Source of the DNA: Chryseosolibacter histidinae
Lineage (GTDB): Bacteria > Bacteroidota > Bacteroidia > Cytophagales > Cyclobacteriaceae
DNA length: 64,000 bases
NCBI RefSeq assembly: GCF_018598225.1
Contig: NZ_JAHESF010000004.1
Span: 186,001-250,000 of the forward strand
Direction of reading: 5' to 3'
Positions 26,470 to 35,463 of the stretch are shown piece by piece. The notes under the pieces were generated by a model, which ran no database searches, was not told the DNA's origin, and was given only the letters and a program-made list of their open reading frames with translations. A program made the position numbers and the translations under genes. How positions within the stretch are numbered: the stretch's first letter is position 1; each line of letters opens with the position of its first letter.

Positions 26470-26545
26470 ATGTTGGTGTGCCAATGTTGGTGTGCCGTTG
26501 TTGGTGTTCTTCACCAACAACCACGGCCCAATAACCGTTACCAAC
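26470..26545. repeat. GTTGGTGTGCC array with 25-bp hairpin
   Basis: Two copies of TGTTGGTGTGCC lead into a perfect hairpin GTTGTTGGTG, loop TTCTT, CACCAACAAC at 26497-26521, then looser ACCGTTACCAAC. The hairpin sits between convergent genes and could terminate both. The same 25-bp sequence in opposite orientation occurs at 35797-35821 in another intergenic region. Confidence 0.65.
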
Positions 26546-26563
26546 ATTCCCGATCCAGTTTGA

Positions 26564-27640
26564 TCACTTCCGCTTCAATCCAAACAACGGCCTGATAACA
26601 TTCACCCTTCGGATCACCAGCTCATACACAGCGAAGCATCCCACGCCAGTGAACAGCAGCACCATGATGAATTGAAGGGGTACGGCAACATCCAGCGGAA
26701 ATATCAGCCATGAGGCCGTATACAGGAAGATCATGTGCAGGATGTAAACCGGGTAAGCAGCCTCGCTTAAATAACGCAGCGCTTTGCCGGGACGGTTCAG
26801 GTAAGTATAACCGAATGCAAAAACGGAGATGATCCAGCAGTGCGATTCGGCCACCAGCAGGTAGAACGGCGTGTTTAACTTGAAGTGAACGAGCCGGAGC
26901 GTGAACAATATCGCGGCGGTGAGCAGAAAAAGCCATCGCCATTTTTTGATCATTTCCCAGAAGCCGTCGCCGCTCAGCACAAAACAAAAACCTGCGAGAA
27001 ACGCCAGCAGCCCCAGGAAGAACCCGTGCCAGGTCATGGCGTACATTTCGTACGGCCTCGGGTCCAGGATCCAGGCTTCAACGATAAAGGCGGCCATGAC
27101 GAGCAGGATCCCCAGCGGATTGCTCATCACCCATTTTATCGCCCTGGCCAGGGGGCCGTTTTCATTTCTTTTCAGGTAGAAGAAGAGGGGCGACAGTACC
27201 ACTACATACACAAAGATGTTGCCGAGAAACCACAGGTGTGCCGGGTTGGGTGTGTAGGCCGTGTTGAGGTGATAGTAACGCTGCCAGAGATACACGTGAA
27301 TGGGAACAATGGCGATAGCGCCGAAGAAAAAGGGAAGCAGGATCCTCCCTGCCCGTTCCGCCATCAGCTCTTTCCAGCTCCGGTTCCGGAGGGCGTAATA
27401 AACACCCATCCCGGAAACAAAGAACAGCAGCGGTATCCGCCACACGTTGAGCATGGTCATGGGCACCCATAACGAGTCCCAGGTTTTGTCGCTGGTAATG
27501 AACCCGATCATGACGCCCCAGGCCTGAAAACCTATGGCCACGTGATAGACCAGGAGAAGGCCTATGGCGATCACCCTGATCCAGTCAATATCATATCTTC
27601 TTGCTGATGACATGGCTTTGATGCGCTTGGTAATGATCAT
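26564..27640 (-). CDS. Acyltransferase family 3-like membrane protein
   Basis: A 358-residue integral membrane protein with about ten transmembrane helices, of the acyltransferase-3/OpgC-like superfamily (YDIDWIRVIAIGLLLVYHVAIGFQ at the start with the family His, and AYPVYILHMIFLYTASW near the end). These proteins transfer acyl groups onto surface glycans or lipids. The start at 27640 overlaps the stop of the ankyrin gene by 4 bp (ATGA), which favours it over the ATG at 27613; translational coupling is likely. Substrate unknown. Confidence 0.82.
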   Translation of the reverse strand: MIITKRIKAMSSARRYDIDWIRVIAIGLLLVYHVAIGFQAWGVMIGFITSDKTWDSLWVPMTMLNVWRIPLLFFVSGMGVYYALRNRSWKELMAERAGRILLPFFFGAIAIVPIHVYLWQRYYHLNTAYTPNPAHLWFLGNIFVYVVVLSPLFFYLKRNENGPLARAIKWVMSNPLGILLVMAAFIVEAWILDPRPYEMYAMTWHGFFLGLLAFLAGFCFVLSGDGFWEMIKKWRWLFLLTAAILFTLRLVHFKLNTPFYLLVAESHCWIISVFAFGYTYLNRPGKALRYLSEAAYPVYILHMIFLYTASWLIFPLDVAVPLQFIMVLLFTGVGCFAVYELVIRRVNVIRPLFGLKRK

Positions 27641-28224
27641 TTCAGCATGGCAGCGATCTCGGGCCGTGTTTTTTCGAGATAGGCGTAGTCGAGCTTCAGT
27701 CCCATCGGCTCGAGCACTTTTCCCATCATGTCGTAAATACTTTTTACATCGGTGAACGGTCCGGCAACCGTCTCGTAAGCGGTGGCGCCGTAATTGTTCT
27801 TGATCGTTTTGTCGGCGCCTTTGTCCAGCAGCATTTTTACGATCTCGGGCCGGCAGAAGAAGGCGGAAGAGTGAAGCGCGGTTGAGCCATCGTTATTTTT
27901 GAAGTTCAGGTCGGCACCGGCTTCGATGAGCGCCTGGGCCTCGGCCGTTTTACCAAACACTGCCGCGGAGATCAGGGGGCTTGAGCCGCCGAACGGATCT
28001 TTTTCGTTAAGGTTGGTGCCAGCGGCAATATGTTGCTTCACGGCGTCAAGGTTTCCGGTGACCACTGCGGTGTGGATGTCGATCTGGGGCGGTTCCACCT
28101 TTTGTTGAGAAGCTGTGGCGTTGTTTTCCGAAGCGGATTCCTTTTTATCGTTACAGGCCGTAACAGTTATTAACAGGAGGGCCAGAAAAATAAGGCAGCC
28201 TGAAGTGCTGATCAGTGTTTTCAT
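27637..28224 (-). CDS. Ankyrin-repeat lipoprotein
   Basis: A 195-residue lipoprotein from the ATG at 28224 (MKTLISTSGC), chosen because the signal sequence with lipobox TVTAC begins there; an upstream ATG at 28278 gives no signal. About 50-145 holds three ankyrin repeats (DPFGGSSPLISAAVFGKTAEAQALIEAGADLN, NDGSTALHSSAFFCRPEIVKMLLDKGAD-like; quoted in part). The final 45 residues are unlike ankyrin. It probably binds a partner in the periplasm. It is coupled to the acyltransferase gene downstream. Confidence 0.85.
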   Translation of the reverse strand: MKTLISTSGCLIFLALLLITVTACNDKKESASENNATASQQKVEPPQIDIHTAVVTGNLDAVKQHIAAGTNLNEKDPFGGSSPLISAAVFGKTAEAQALIEAGADLNFKNNDGSTALHSSAFFCRPEIVKMLLDKGADKTIKNNYGATAYETVAGPFTDVKSIYDMMGKVLEPMGLKLDYAYLEKTRPEIAAMLK

Positions 28225-28419
28225 AAAATTTTTTGGTTTAATGTTCCGTGTTTTTTGATGGTGTAAAGAACGGTTCACGGTGCGGGAGCACTAAGCAGAT
28301 ATGCTGAGAAAACCATCAACTTTGCTTGAAACAGTATAAATTATGACGCATCGATATAAATTTTGATGCAAATGGGTGGTATAAACGGTAAATTAGGCCT
28401 TTAAAAAGCGCTTGCCTCC

Positions 28420-30489
28420 ATGCCGGATACCCATGCCATAGAGAACGACTTTTTGGGCCAGATCACTGCCATTGTTGAGAAGAACATGTCCAATGAGCAG
28501 TTCGGGGTTTCGGAGCTGGCCGATGAAATGAACATGAGCCGGTCAAACCTGCTGCGCAAGGTGAAGAAGCACACCAGCCTGTCGGTAAGTCAGCTCATCA
28601 GCCAGGTGCGGCTGAAACGTGCGATGGAGCTGCTCAAAACCACTTCCCTCAACGTTTCTGAAGTGTCGCACCAGGTGGGCTTCAACAGCACCTCTTATTT
28701 CATCAAATGTTTCCGTGAATTTTATGGTTATCCGCCGGGTGAAGCCGGAAAGCGGGATGAGCAGCAAAATGATGCCGCTCCTGTTACCTGGCCCGAAGGC
28801 ATCCCGGCAGCTACCAGGAGCAACCTGCTGGTGAAAATATCAGTGGCCCTGGCCATCGTCCTGGGCATTGGCACCACAGCGTATTTTATGTGGCCATCGT
28901 CTGATGCTCCCGCGCTTGAAAGATCCATTGCCGTGCTGCCTTTCAAGAACGATAGCAACGACTCTACCAACGTATACCTGATCAACGGGCTGATGGAATC
29001 CATCCTGAACAACCTTCAGAAAATAGAAGACCTGAAAGTGATCAGCAGAACCTCGGCTGAAAAATACAGGAATACTTCCAGGACCATCCCCGAAATGTCG
29101 AAGGAGCTCAATGCCAATTATTTTGTGGAAGGAAGCGGACAGAAGATCGGCGACCAGATACTGCTGAACATTCAGCTGATCGAAGGGACCACGGACAAGC
29201 ACCTGTGGAGTCAGCAATACAAACGGAAAGCGGGAGACATTTTCGAGCTGCAGCGCGAGATCGCCAAAAATATCGCTGAAGAGATCCAGGCCATCATCAC
29301 ACCGGAAGAAGCACAACGCATTGAAAAAAATCCAACGGATAACCTGGTGGCCTACGACCTGTTTCTGAAAGGCAGAGATGTGTCCAACAAGGGCGGTAGC
29401 GCCAACCTGAACATGGCCATATCGTACTACAAAAAGGCGATAGAACAAGATCCTGAATTTGCCCTCGCTTACGCGGAGATTGCCATCGCTTATTTCTACC
29501 TGGATTATTTTAAGGCCGAGAAGCAGTACACCAGCGAGATCAACAACTATGCGGACAAAGCGTTGCTGTTCGATTCAAAACTCGCCAACAGCCTGGTGGC
29601 GAAAGCCGTGTACTACATGCACGAGAAACAATACGATCAGGCGGGCCCTTACTTTGAAAAGGCGCTGGAGTACAATCCCAACTCGGTGATGGTGATCAAT
29701 TTCCTTTCGGATTATTATAACAATTATGTACCCAATACGGGCAAGTACGTGGAGTATGCGCTGAAAGGTGTGCGGCTCAACATTGCATCGCTTGATTCTG
29801 TGAGCGCAAGTTACAACTACCTGCACCTGAGCAATGCGCTCATCCAGACCGGGTTCATAGACGAGGCACTCACCAACATCGATAAGGCGATTGCCTACAA
29901 CCCAGAAAATCCTTATGGTTATGTGAGGTTCTACATTCTCTTCGCCAAATACAAGGATGTGGAACAAACGAAACAGCTGCTGTTGAAGGCGCTGAGCAAG
30001 GATACCACACGGCTGGATATCCTTCAGGAGGTAGCCAAGGTTCATTACCTCACGCGTGATTATGATGACGCCTATCGTTACTATAAGAAATTCATCGCGC
30101 TCAGGCAGGCCCTCAAGCTCGACATCTACAGACATGAGAGTATGAAGATCGCGTATGTGCTGGATAAGGTAGGGCGGAAGGAAGAGTCAGAAGCGTATCT
30201 TAAGATCTTCAAGCAATATGCCGACAACGACCGGACTATCTACAAACACCTGAACCTTGCGGGATATTATGCTTACCTGGGCGATACACAAAAATCGCTC
30301 GAACACATGAAGCTCTTTTCCAAAGAAGATAACTTTCAGTACTGGATCCTTTTGTATGATGACGACCCCATTACCGAGACCATCAAAAACAATCCTGAAT
30401 TCAAGAAGACCATGAACGAGATCGAAACCCGTTTCTGGAACACGCATAAGAAGATCAGGGTTACGCTGGAAGAGAAGGGGCTGTTATAG
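28420..30489 (+). CDS. AraC-type HTH - transmembrane - TPR regulator
   Basis: A 689-residue single-pass membrane regulator. AraC helix-turn-helix pair about 10-105 (FGVSELADEMNMSRSNLLRKVKK, VSEVSHQVGFNSTSYFIKCF), one transmembrane helix about 127-149, a FlgO-like domain about 165-285 (SIAVLPFKNDSNDSTNVYLINGLMESI, in part) and TPR repeats about 300-640. DNA binding is cytoplasmic while the FlgO/TPR part is on the other side, so it can carry an outside signal straight to DNA without phosphorylation. The ligand is unknown. The TAG stop is the start of a GTCCACG repeat array. It is divergent from the ankyrin/acyltransferase pair (195 bp apart), a possible target. Confidence 0.88.
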   Translation: MPDTHAIENDFLGQITAIVEKNMSNEQFGVSELADEMNMSRSNLLRKVKKHTSLSVSQLISQVRLKRAMELLKTTSLNVSEVSHQVGFNSTSYFIKCFREFYGYPPGEAGKRDEQQNDAAPVTWPEGIPAATRSNLLVKISVALAIVLGIGTTAYFMWPSSDAPALERSIAVLPFKNDSNDSTNVYLINGLMESILNNLQKIEDLKVISRTSAEKYRNTSRTIPEMSKELNANYFVEGSGQKIGDQILLNIQLIEGTTDKHLWSQQYKRKAGDIFELQREIAKNIAEEIQAIITPEEAQRIEKNPTDNLVAYDLFLKGRDVSNKGGSANLNMAISYYKKAIEQDPEFALAYAEIAIAYFYLDYFKAEKQYTSEINNYADKALLFDSKLANSLVAKAVYYMHEKQYDQAGPYFEKALEYNPNSVMVINFLSDYYNNYVPNTGKYVEYALKGVRLNIASLDSVSASYNYLHLSNALIQTGFIDEALTNIDKAIAYNPENPYGYVRFYILFAKYKDVEQTKQLLLKALSKDTTRLDILQEVAKVHYLTRDYDDAYRYYKKFIALRQALKLDIYRHESMKIAYVLDKVGRKEESEAYLKIFKQYADNDRTIYKHLNLAGYYAYLGDTQKSLEHMKLFSKEDNFQYWILLYDDDPITETIKNNPEFKKTMNEIETRFWNTHKKIRVTLEEKGLL

Positions 30490-30517
30490 TCCACGGTCCA
30501 CGGTCGACAGTCCACGG
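30488..30517. repeat. Short degenerate array (GTCCACG units)
   Basis: Four copies of GTCCACGG with one-base changes (GTCCACG, GTCCACG, GTCGACA, GTCCACG) start within the TAG stop codon of the AraC-TPR regulator gene. Another example of a unit array that begins at a gene's end. Confidence 0.6.
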
Positions 30518-30641
30518 CCATTTGTCTTCGAAGAAACCCCTTAAACAGCGCCGCCATCACCCCCCTAAATCGTCGCGTTCAGCCCCTGCCCTAAAGTGAA
30601 TTGCACGGCATCTTTGCAAAGTTAAACTTAACCCAATTGCA

Positions 30642-31559
30642 ATGGAGATCAGGTATTTGAAAAATGATATTGAAGTGATCTGCGTAAGGGCTTCTTCTTT
30701 CCCGCAAGGTGTGATGGAAGCTCATGAGAAGCTTGCCGCGAAAGTGTCATCCGCCGCGGAAAGACAACGTTATGGTATCTCACATCCATCAGGGAAGGAG
30801 ATCGTCTACAAAGCCGCAGTATCAGAGCGGTACGCCAGCGAGGCTGAAAAGTTGAAGTGCGAACAGTTCACCATCAGGCATGGGTTGTTTCTGTCGGAAT
30901 ATGTTCAGGACTGGCAGAAAAAAATGGATCAGATCCAGGGAATTTTTCAGACGTTGCTCGCCGATCCGCGCATCGATCCAAAAGGATATTGCCTGGAAGA
31001 ATACGTGGGTGATCACGATTTACGGTGCAGTGTGCCCCTGGATGCCGCGCTGGTAATGCAGCACGACAGCGAGGAATTGTCTGCGGAAATTGAAGCAGCA
31101 TACTCGGAATTTTATGAAACGCTGGCTCGCTTCACTGACCAGCAGCTCAATAGGGTGCCGTTCGAAGGAAGCTGGACGGGTGGCCAGGTGGTTGATCACG
31201 TGCTGAAAGCAACGGGTGGTATTCCGGATGCCAACACCAGGCCGGCAGACCGTGAATACAATGGCCTCATCGCGCCTGTGCTGGCAGTGTTCTCAGACGA
31301 TACCATCAAGATGAAGTCGCCGGAGTTTATTGTTCCAGAACGCGGACCGTTTACCGTCAGCAAGTCGCTGAACGACCTTCGTTCCATCAAGAGCAGACAT
31401 CTGGAATCCATCCGGCAGCGAGACCTGCATGCATTATGCCTCGATTTTGAGCTGCCGAAGACGGGATTCCTTACGCGCTATGAGTGGTTCAAGTTCACTG
31501 CCTGCCACGTGCAGCGGCATCTCCGTCAGTTAAAGAAGATATTGGAGCTGGTAAAATAA
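30642..31559 (+). CDS. Two-domain protein with C-terminal DinB-like fold
   Basis: A 305-residue cytoplasmic protein. Residues about 1-140 look like a GyrI/effector-binding-type domain (MEIRYLKNDIEVICVRASSF...), and about 150-305 is a DinB-like four-helix domain with its putative metal ligands: His in GGQVVDHVLKA and the HxxxH of TACHVQRHLRQLKK. DinB-superfamily proteins are often metal-dependent thiol transferases or damage-response proteins. The fusion is uncommon in my experience. It appears monocistronic and starts 125 bp after the preceding repeat array. Confidence 0.72.
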   Translation: MEIRYLKNDIEVICVRASSFPQGVMEAHEKLAAKVSSAAERQRYGISHPSGKEIVYKAAVSERYASEAEKLKCEQFTIRHGLFLSEYVQDWQKKMDQIQGIFQTLLADPRIDPKGYCLEEYVGDHDLRCSVPLDAALVMQHDSEELSAEIEAAYSEFYETLARFTDQQLNRVPFEGSWTGGQVVDHVLKATGGIPDANTRPADREYNGLIAPVLAVFSDDTIKMKSPEFIVPERGPFTVSKSLNDLRSIKSRHLESIRQRDLHALCLDFELPKTGFLTRYEWFKFTACHVQRHLRQLKKILELVK

Positions 31560-31585
31560 TTATGTAGTCCGCGTCATTCCCTTTC

Positions 31586-31920
31586 GAAGAAACCCTTTGA
31601 GGGTTTTGCAGGTGCCTGTGCTTGATCCGGCATTGCTGCCCTCTGAAAAGCCCTCAAAGGGTTGTGGCCCGGCATGGTTGCTTCGAAGACCGTCTGAAGC
31701 GATGGTGGCGCGGTAGATTACGCGAGCGAAGGATTCCCGAAGTGTACTTCGCTTAAGGAGATTTCTCGCTCCGCACACGCTACCGCATTCATCGCTACCA
31801 TCTCAGGTGGCTCCTATCGAGCCGAATATGGAACCACCTTTCCATTCTATAAACAGGGAGCTCCATCCGGAGCTCAATGCATTCCGCTCCGGATGGAGCG
31901 TTCTGTTTATAGACAATGGA
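31586..31920. repeat. Nested palindromic repeats in a 470-bp gap
   Basis: Three inverted structures lie one after another. AAACCCTTTGAGGGTTTT (31590-31607) and its near-exact reverse complement (31646-31663). A looser cruciform with GATGGTGGCGCGGTAG facing CTACCGCATTCATCGCTACCATC-like sequence (about 31695-31800). Then a long stem at 31841-31920, in which TCCATT, CTATAAACAG and the CTCCATCCGGAGC motif pair with GCTCCGGATGGAG, CTGTTTATAG and AATGGA. No open frame of the 470-bp gap 31560-32029 is convincing. This looks like a composite of dispersed palindromic repeats. Confidence 0.6.
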
Positions 31921-32029
31921 TCAAATTTATTCGCCCGGCTCCGTTAGGAGCCTCCTGAACTGCGGACGGCTGACTCTTGACTCCCTTTCGAAATATTGAC
32001 AATATTGCGACCACGTCGTAACTCATTCC

Positions 32030-33223
32030 ATGGACCGCATCATTCTCACAAAAGCACAAGCCCGCAAGATCATCTTACACGCAGCCGGGTTGGCGAAACC
32101 TGCTCAGTTTGGCAAAGGCAAGGAAGCCGTGTACAAGCTCATTGACCATCTCGGTTTTCTGCAGATCGATACCAATTACGTTGTAGAGCGCGCGCACCAC
32201 CATGCCATTGCAGCGCGGGTGCCTGGTTACAAACCTGAATGGCTGGACGACCTTCAGTCAGAGGGACGGATCTTCGAGTTCTGGACCTACGCCGCAGGAT
32301 ACATCCCCATGCACGACTTCCGTTTTTCGTTGCCCGTAAAAGCAAGCTTCCTCTCGCGGAGAAAACCACTGACCTCGGCCGAGGTTAACCTGATGAACAA
32401 AGTGCTCGACAGGATCTCTAGAGAAGGTCCGCTCATGGCCAGCGATTTTGAAAACGACCGCGTGACCAAAAGCACAGGGTGGTGGGACTGGCGCCCGTCG
32501 AAGATCGCCCTCGAACGACTGCACCTTGACGGGAGGCTGGCAACGCTCAGAAAGAAAGATTTCAGGAAAGTATATGACCTCGCGGAGAATGTGATCCCCA
32601 GCAGCACCGATACTACGATGCCAACCGGTGAAGAATATTCAAGGCACGTGATCAGGCGGTCGTTAAAAGCGCTCGGCATAGGTTATGCGAAAGACATTGC
32701 CTTCAGAGGACGTTATGTAAAGAATTCAATCAAGGAAGAACTGGAGAAGATGGTGGAAGAAGGCGAGCTGCGCAGGGTGGAGGTGACCGACCTCAAGGGA
32801 TCGCCACTCTACATGCTTTCCGAATACAGGAACAAGAAGATCAACCTGTCGGGCGATGCTTTTATTCTTTCACCGTTCGATGTGCTGAACGTTTACAGGC
32901 ACCGGCTGAAGAACTTCTTCGACTTCGATTACCAGGTGGAGTGTTTTGTGCCCCAGGCCAAGCGTAAGTACGGATACTTCTCGTTACCCGTGTTGATCGG
33001 CGACACCTTTGTTGCACGCATGGATTCAAAAGCCGACCGGAAACAGCAGACGCTGATCGTTCATAACCTGCACTTCGAGTCCGTAAAACTGACGAAGGCC
33101 ATGGTGGCCCAGATGGGTGATGCGATCCTGGATTTTGCCAAGTTCAACCAGTGTAAGGAGATTGTCATTGAAAAATCAAATAACAAACCAGTGTTAAAAA
33201 CGCTCAGGGGTGCGTTGTCATGA
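32030..33223 (+). CDS. YcaQ/AlkZ-family DNA glycosylase-like winged-helix protein
   Basis: A 397-residue protein of the YcaQ (HTH_42, DUF1006) family. It has the N-terminal motif LGFLQIDTNYVVERAHH with Gln45 and Asp47 (Q-x-D), the catalytic pattern in the interstrand-crosslink glycosylases of this family, and tandem winged-helix segments (AQARKIILHAAGL at the start, REGPLMASDFEND and DIAFRGRYVKNSIKEELEKMVEEGEL later). The length fits. The expected role is excision of bulky or crosslinked alkylated bases. No partner gene is adjacent. Confidence 0.85.
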   Translation: MDRIILTKAQARKIILHAAGLAKPAQFGKGKEAVYKLIDHLGFLQIDTNYVVERAHHHAIAARVPGYKPEWLDDLQSEGRIFEFWTYAAGYIPMHDFRFSLPVKASFLSRRKPLTSAEVNLMNKVLDRISREGPLMASDFENDRVTKSTGWWDWRPSKIALERLHLDGRLATLRKKDFRKVYDLAENVIPSSTDTTMPTGEEYSRHVIRRSLKALGIGYAKDIAFRGRYVKNSIKEELEKMVEEGELRRVEVTDLKGSPLYMLSEYRNKKINLSGDAFILSPFDVLNVYRHRLKNFFDFDYQVECFVPQAKRKYGYFSLPVLIGDTFVARMDSKADRKQQTLIVHNLHFESVKLTKAMVAQMGDAILDFAKFNQCKEIVIEKSNNKPVLKTLRGALS

Positions 33224-33313
33224 TGAAGATCGGGTAGTTCTTTGCCAGAAGTACAAAAAATTGTCCCGGTTTCTTGTCATATAGAAGCAGATCTTTTAGA
33301 CAAACGTCATACG

Positions 33314-34099
33314 ATGAAAAAGATATTGATTTTACTCTTCGTTTGTACAACCGGCTTTTTATACGCACAGGAAAAAACACCGAAGAAGCCAGAATATGTG
33401 GTGATCATTGACGGTGAGCTCGCCGACAGGGCAAAGGTTGATGGGTATGCGAAACAGGGTCGCGTTAAATCCATGGCCAAGGGAGTTTCAGAAGAAGAGC
33501 GCGACGCATTGGCAAAAAAGTTCGGCGACAAGATCGGTGAAAAGGAATTTATAGTGATTGTATCGTTGCATCCGGTGAGTGAAGCCAAAACGGTTCAGGC
33601 AGCTGCCGAGCCAGAGAACGCTGTCAGCAAAAATTCCGTAATGGCCGATGGTTTTAAGGTACAGGTGAATGACCCGGCCAAAGCTTTTGCGGTTCAGATG
33701 ATCGATGGAAAAAAGATCAATCTCGCAGATTTGAAAGGCAAGGTTGTTCTGCTCAACTTCTGGGCTACGTGGTGCGCACCTTGTTTAATGGAATTTTACG
33801 AAGTTCCTTCGAAGATCCTGAAACCCTTTAAGAATGAGAATTTTGTTTTTATTCCAGTCTCGATCGGTGAAGCCCGTGAAAAGGTGGAGAAGAAGATGTC
33901 GAAGCTGAAAAATGATGGCATCGACTTCAATGCAGGCATCGACCCCGAGCAAACTATTTTCGATCAGTATGCCTCAAGTCCCATTCCCAAAAACATTTTG
34001 ATCGATCAGAACGGAGTGATCAGGTTTATTTCGAGCGGTAATACAGAAGGTAATCTTGACCGTATCGCCGCAGAGATCCGGAACGTGCTGGCAAAATAA
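33314..34099 (+). CDS. Secreted thioredoxin-like (TlpA/ResA-type) protein
   Basis: A 261-residue protein from the ATG at 33314 (MKKILILLFV), chosen because a signal peptide (about 1-19, ending YAQ) begins there. About 20-95 is a small unassigned domain (VVIIDGELADRAKVDGYAKQ), and about 110-261 a thioredoxin fold with the active site WCAPC (Cys154, Cys157) and IPKNILIDQNGVI. It is probably periplasmic or surface-attached and reduces or isomerises disulfides, or supports cytochrome c maturation. Monocistronic, followed by a strong terminator. Confidence 0.9.
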   Translation: MKKILILLFVCTTGFLYAQEKTPKKPEYVVIIDGELADRAKVDGYAKQGRVKSMAKGVSEEERDALAKKFGDKIGEKEFIVIVSLHPVSEAKTVQAAAEPENAVSKNSVMADGFKVQVNDPAKAFAVQMIDGKKINLADLKGKVVLLNFWATWCAPCLMEFYEVPSKILKPFKNENFVFIPVSIGEAREKVEKKMSKLKNDGIDFNAGIDPEQTIFDQYASSPIPKNILIDQNGVIRFISSGNTEGNLDRIAAEIRNVLAK

Positions 34100-34130
34100 A
34101 AACGATTCGTGGCGCATTGCAGTAAAATGA

Positions 34131-34166
34131 AAAGGCTAAGAAGTTTAACTCCTTAGCCTTTTTTTG
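34131..34166 (+). terminator. Intrinsic terminator after the TlpA-like gene
   Basis: AAAGGCTAAG pairs perfectly with CTTAGCCTTT across an 11-nt loop, followed by a run of seven T. It lies between convergent genes; the A-rich left side could also help the minus-strand DoxX operon end. Confidence 0.85.
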
Positions 34167-34191
34167 ATTAGCCGTATGTAAGTTATCGATA

Positions 34192-34605
34192 CTACGCTGT
34201 CGCCAGCGAACCATGGGGAAACGCTTTTGTCTGAGCGTCGCCATACACTTTGAAATAGTTAATGTAAGACACCACGGCAATGGCGAAGATGATCAGCGGG
34301 AAGAAGCTTACGAATGTAAATCCATCGACCGCAACGTGGCTGATGCTGGCGCAAATGAAATTGAAACCAAATCCCGCATAGGTCCACTCTTTCAATGGCC
34401 TTGGAAGCCTGGGGATCATCAGGAGGATCGAACCCGATACTTTGAAGAAGATGATCACGTAAGCAAAGTACTCCGGGTAGTGCAGGTAGATGGTTCCCGC
34501 GGTAGCAGCAGGCGGCGCGAAGATCAGCGCTGATAGAGGCATCACTCCCTCAAACAGAAACAGGAAGATGGTGGCTACCCAGAAGATGATTTTATTCTTT
34601 TTCAT
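34192..34605 (-). CDS. DoxX-like four-helix membrane protein
   Basis: A 137-residue inner-membrane protein with four predicted transmembrane helices and DoxX-family features (KIIFWVATIFLFLFEGVMPL, YFAYVIIFFKVSGSILLMIPRLPRPLKEWTYAGFGFN, in part). It is the last gene of the ArsR-SRPBCC-DoxX operon, starting 6 bp after the SRPBCC gene. This trio is common in Bacteroidota. DoxX relatives have been linked to thiol or redox homeostasis, but no role can be assigned here. Confidence 0.85.
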   Translation of the reverse strand: MKKNKIIFWVATIFLFLFEGVMPLSALIFAPPAATAGTIYLHYPEYFAYVIIFFKVSGSILLMIPRLPRPLKEWTYAGFGFNFICASISHVAVDGFTFVSFFPLIIFAIAVVSYINYFKVYGDAQTKAFPHGSLATA

Positions 34606-34611
34606 GGGTCA

Positions 34612-35115
34612 TTATTTTTTTAGCGTGAGCAATAAGTCATCGAGATTTTCCAGGGTCATGGTCAGTCCTTCTTTCATACCCATGTTGATCACGGTTTCAA
34701 GGTCTGCCAGTGAGTTGTAAGTAACAACAGTCTGCACAAGCGTATTCTGGTTCAGGTCTTTGAAAGTAGCAACCCAGCGGGCGCGTGGAAGCTCAGGGTT
34801 CAGCTCGCCATCCTTGTTACAAAAACCGTCTAGCAATGAGTAGCCATCGATGGGATTGATCTTCGTGTAATCCATACGTGCCCAGAATTCCTGTCCTTCA
34901 GGATCAACCATGGCATAGATCCAGCTGCCGCCTTCTTTGAAGCTCATGGATTTGGTTCTGGCCGTGAAAGGTTTCGGTGCGAACCATTTGTCCAGCAGCT
35001 CACTTTTGGTGTGGCAATCCCAAACCAGTTGGCGACCGGCAGCAAACTCTCTGTTAACAGTGATCGTGTTCTTTTCTTTGTCGACGATGAAGTCGAATTG
35101 CATGGTGTTTTTCAT
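34612..35115 (-). CDS. SRPBCC (AHSA1-like) domain protein
   Basis: A 167-residue START/SRPBCC-fold protein of the Aha1-C-terminal-like (AHSA1) group: [17 protein letters not shown] (family start), [25 protein letters not shown] and [16 protein letters not shown]. It starts within the last 4 bp of the ArsR gene, suggesting translational coupling. The fold binds small hydrophobic ligands; in ArsR-SRPBCC pairs it may present the effector of the repressor. Ligand unknown. Confidence 0.9.
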   Translation of the reverse strand: MKNTMQFDFIVDKEKNTITVNREFAAGRQLVWDCHTKSELLDKWFAPKPFTARTKSMSFKEGGSWIYAMVDPEGQEFWARMDYTKINPIDGYSLLDGFCNKDGELNPELPRARWVATFKDLNQNTLVQTVVTYNSLADLETVINMGMKEGLTMTLENLDDLLLTLKK

Positions 35116-35438
35116 TTTTCGTTCTTTTTTAGGATGGATAATAAGTTGTCTAACTGGTTATAGCGGTCTTCCCAAATTTTTTTGAATTGGGCCAGCCAAT
35201 GATCTATTTCTTTCATCTTGTCGACTTTAATTTCGTAGAAGATCTCACGGCCCTTCTGCGTTGCCGTGACGAGCTCACACTCACTTAAAACCTGCATGTG
35301 CTTCGAGATGGTGGGCCGGGCCACATCGAAGTTGTCTGCAATAGCGCCGGCTGACAATGTCTGCGCCGCCAGCAACATTAGTATCGCCCTCCTGGTAGGG
35401 TCAGCGATTGCCTGAAATGGATCTCTTCTCAGCTTCAT
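35112..35438 (-). CDS. ArsR-family transcriptional repressor
   Basis: A 108-residue winged-helix repressor ([37 protein letters not shown] and the wing [20 protein letters not shown]). No metal-binding cysteines (the ELCVCDL motif) are present, so it belongs to the non-metal ArsR group that pairs with SRPBCC proteins. It is the first gene of the operon; its stop overlaps the next start by 4 bp. Two inverted-repeat operators 30 bp apart overlap the promoter upstream, so autoregulation is likely. Confidence 0.92.
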   Translation of the reverse strand: MKLRRDPFQAIADPTRRAILMLLAAQTLSAGAIADNFDVARPTISKHMQVLSECELVTATQKGREIFYEIKVDKMKEIDHWLAQFKKIWEDRYNQLDNLLSILKKNEK

Positions 35439-35463
35439 AGTTTCAAATGTTTTGTCAAAACGT

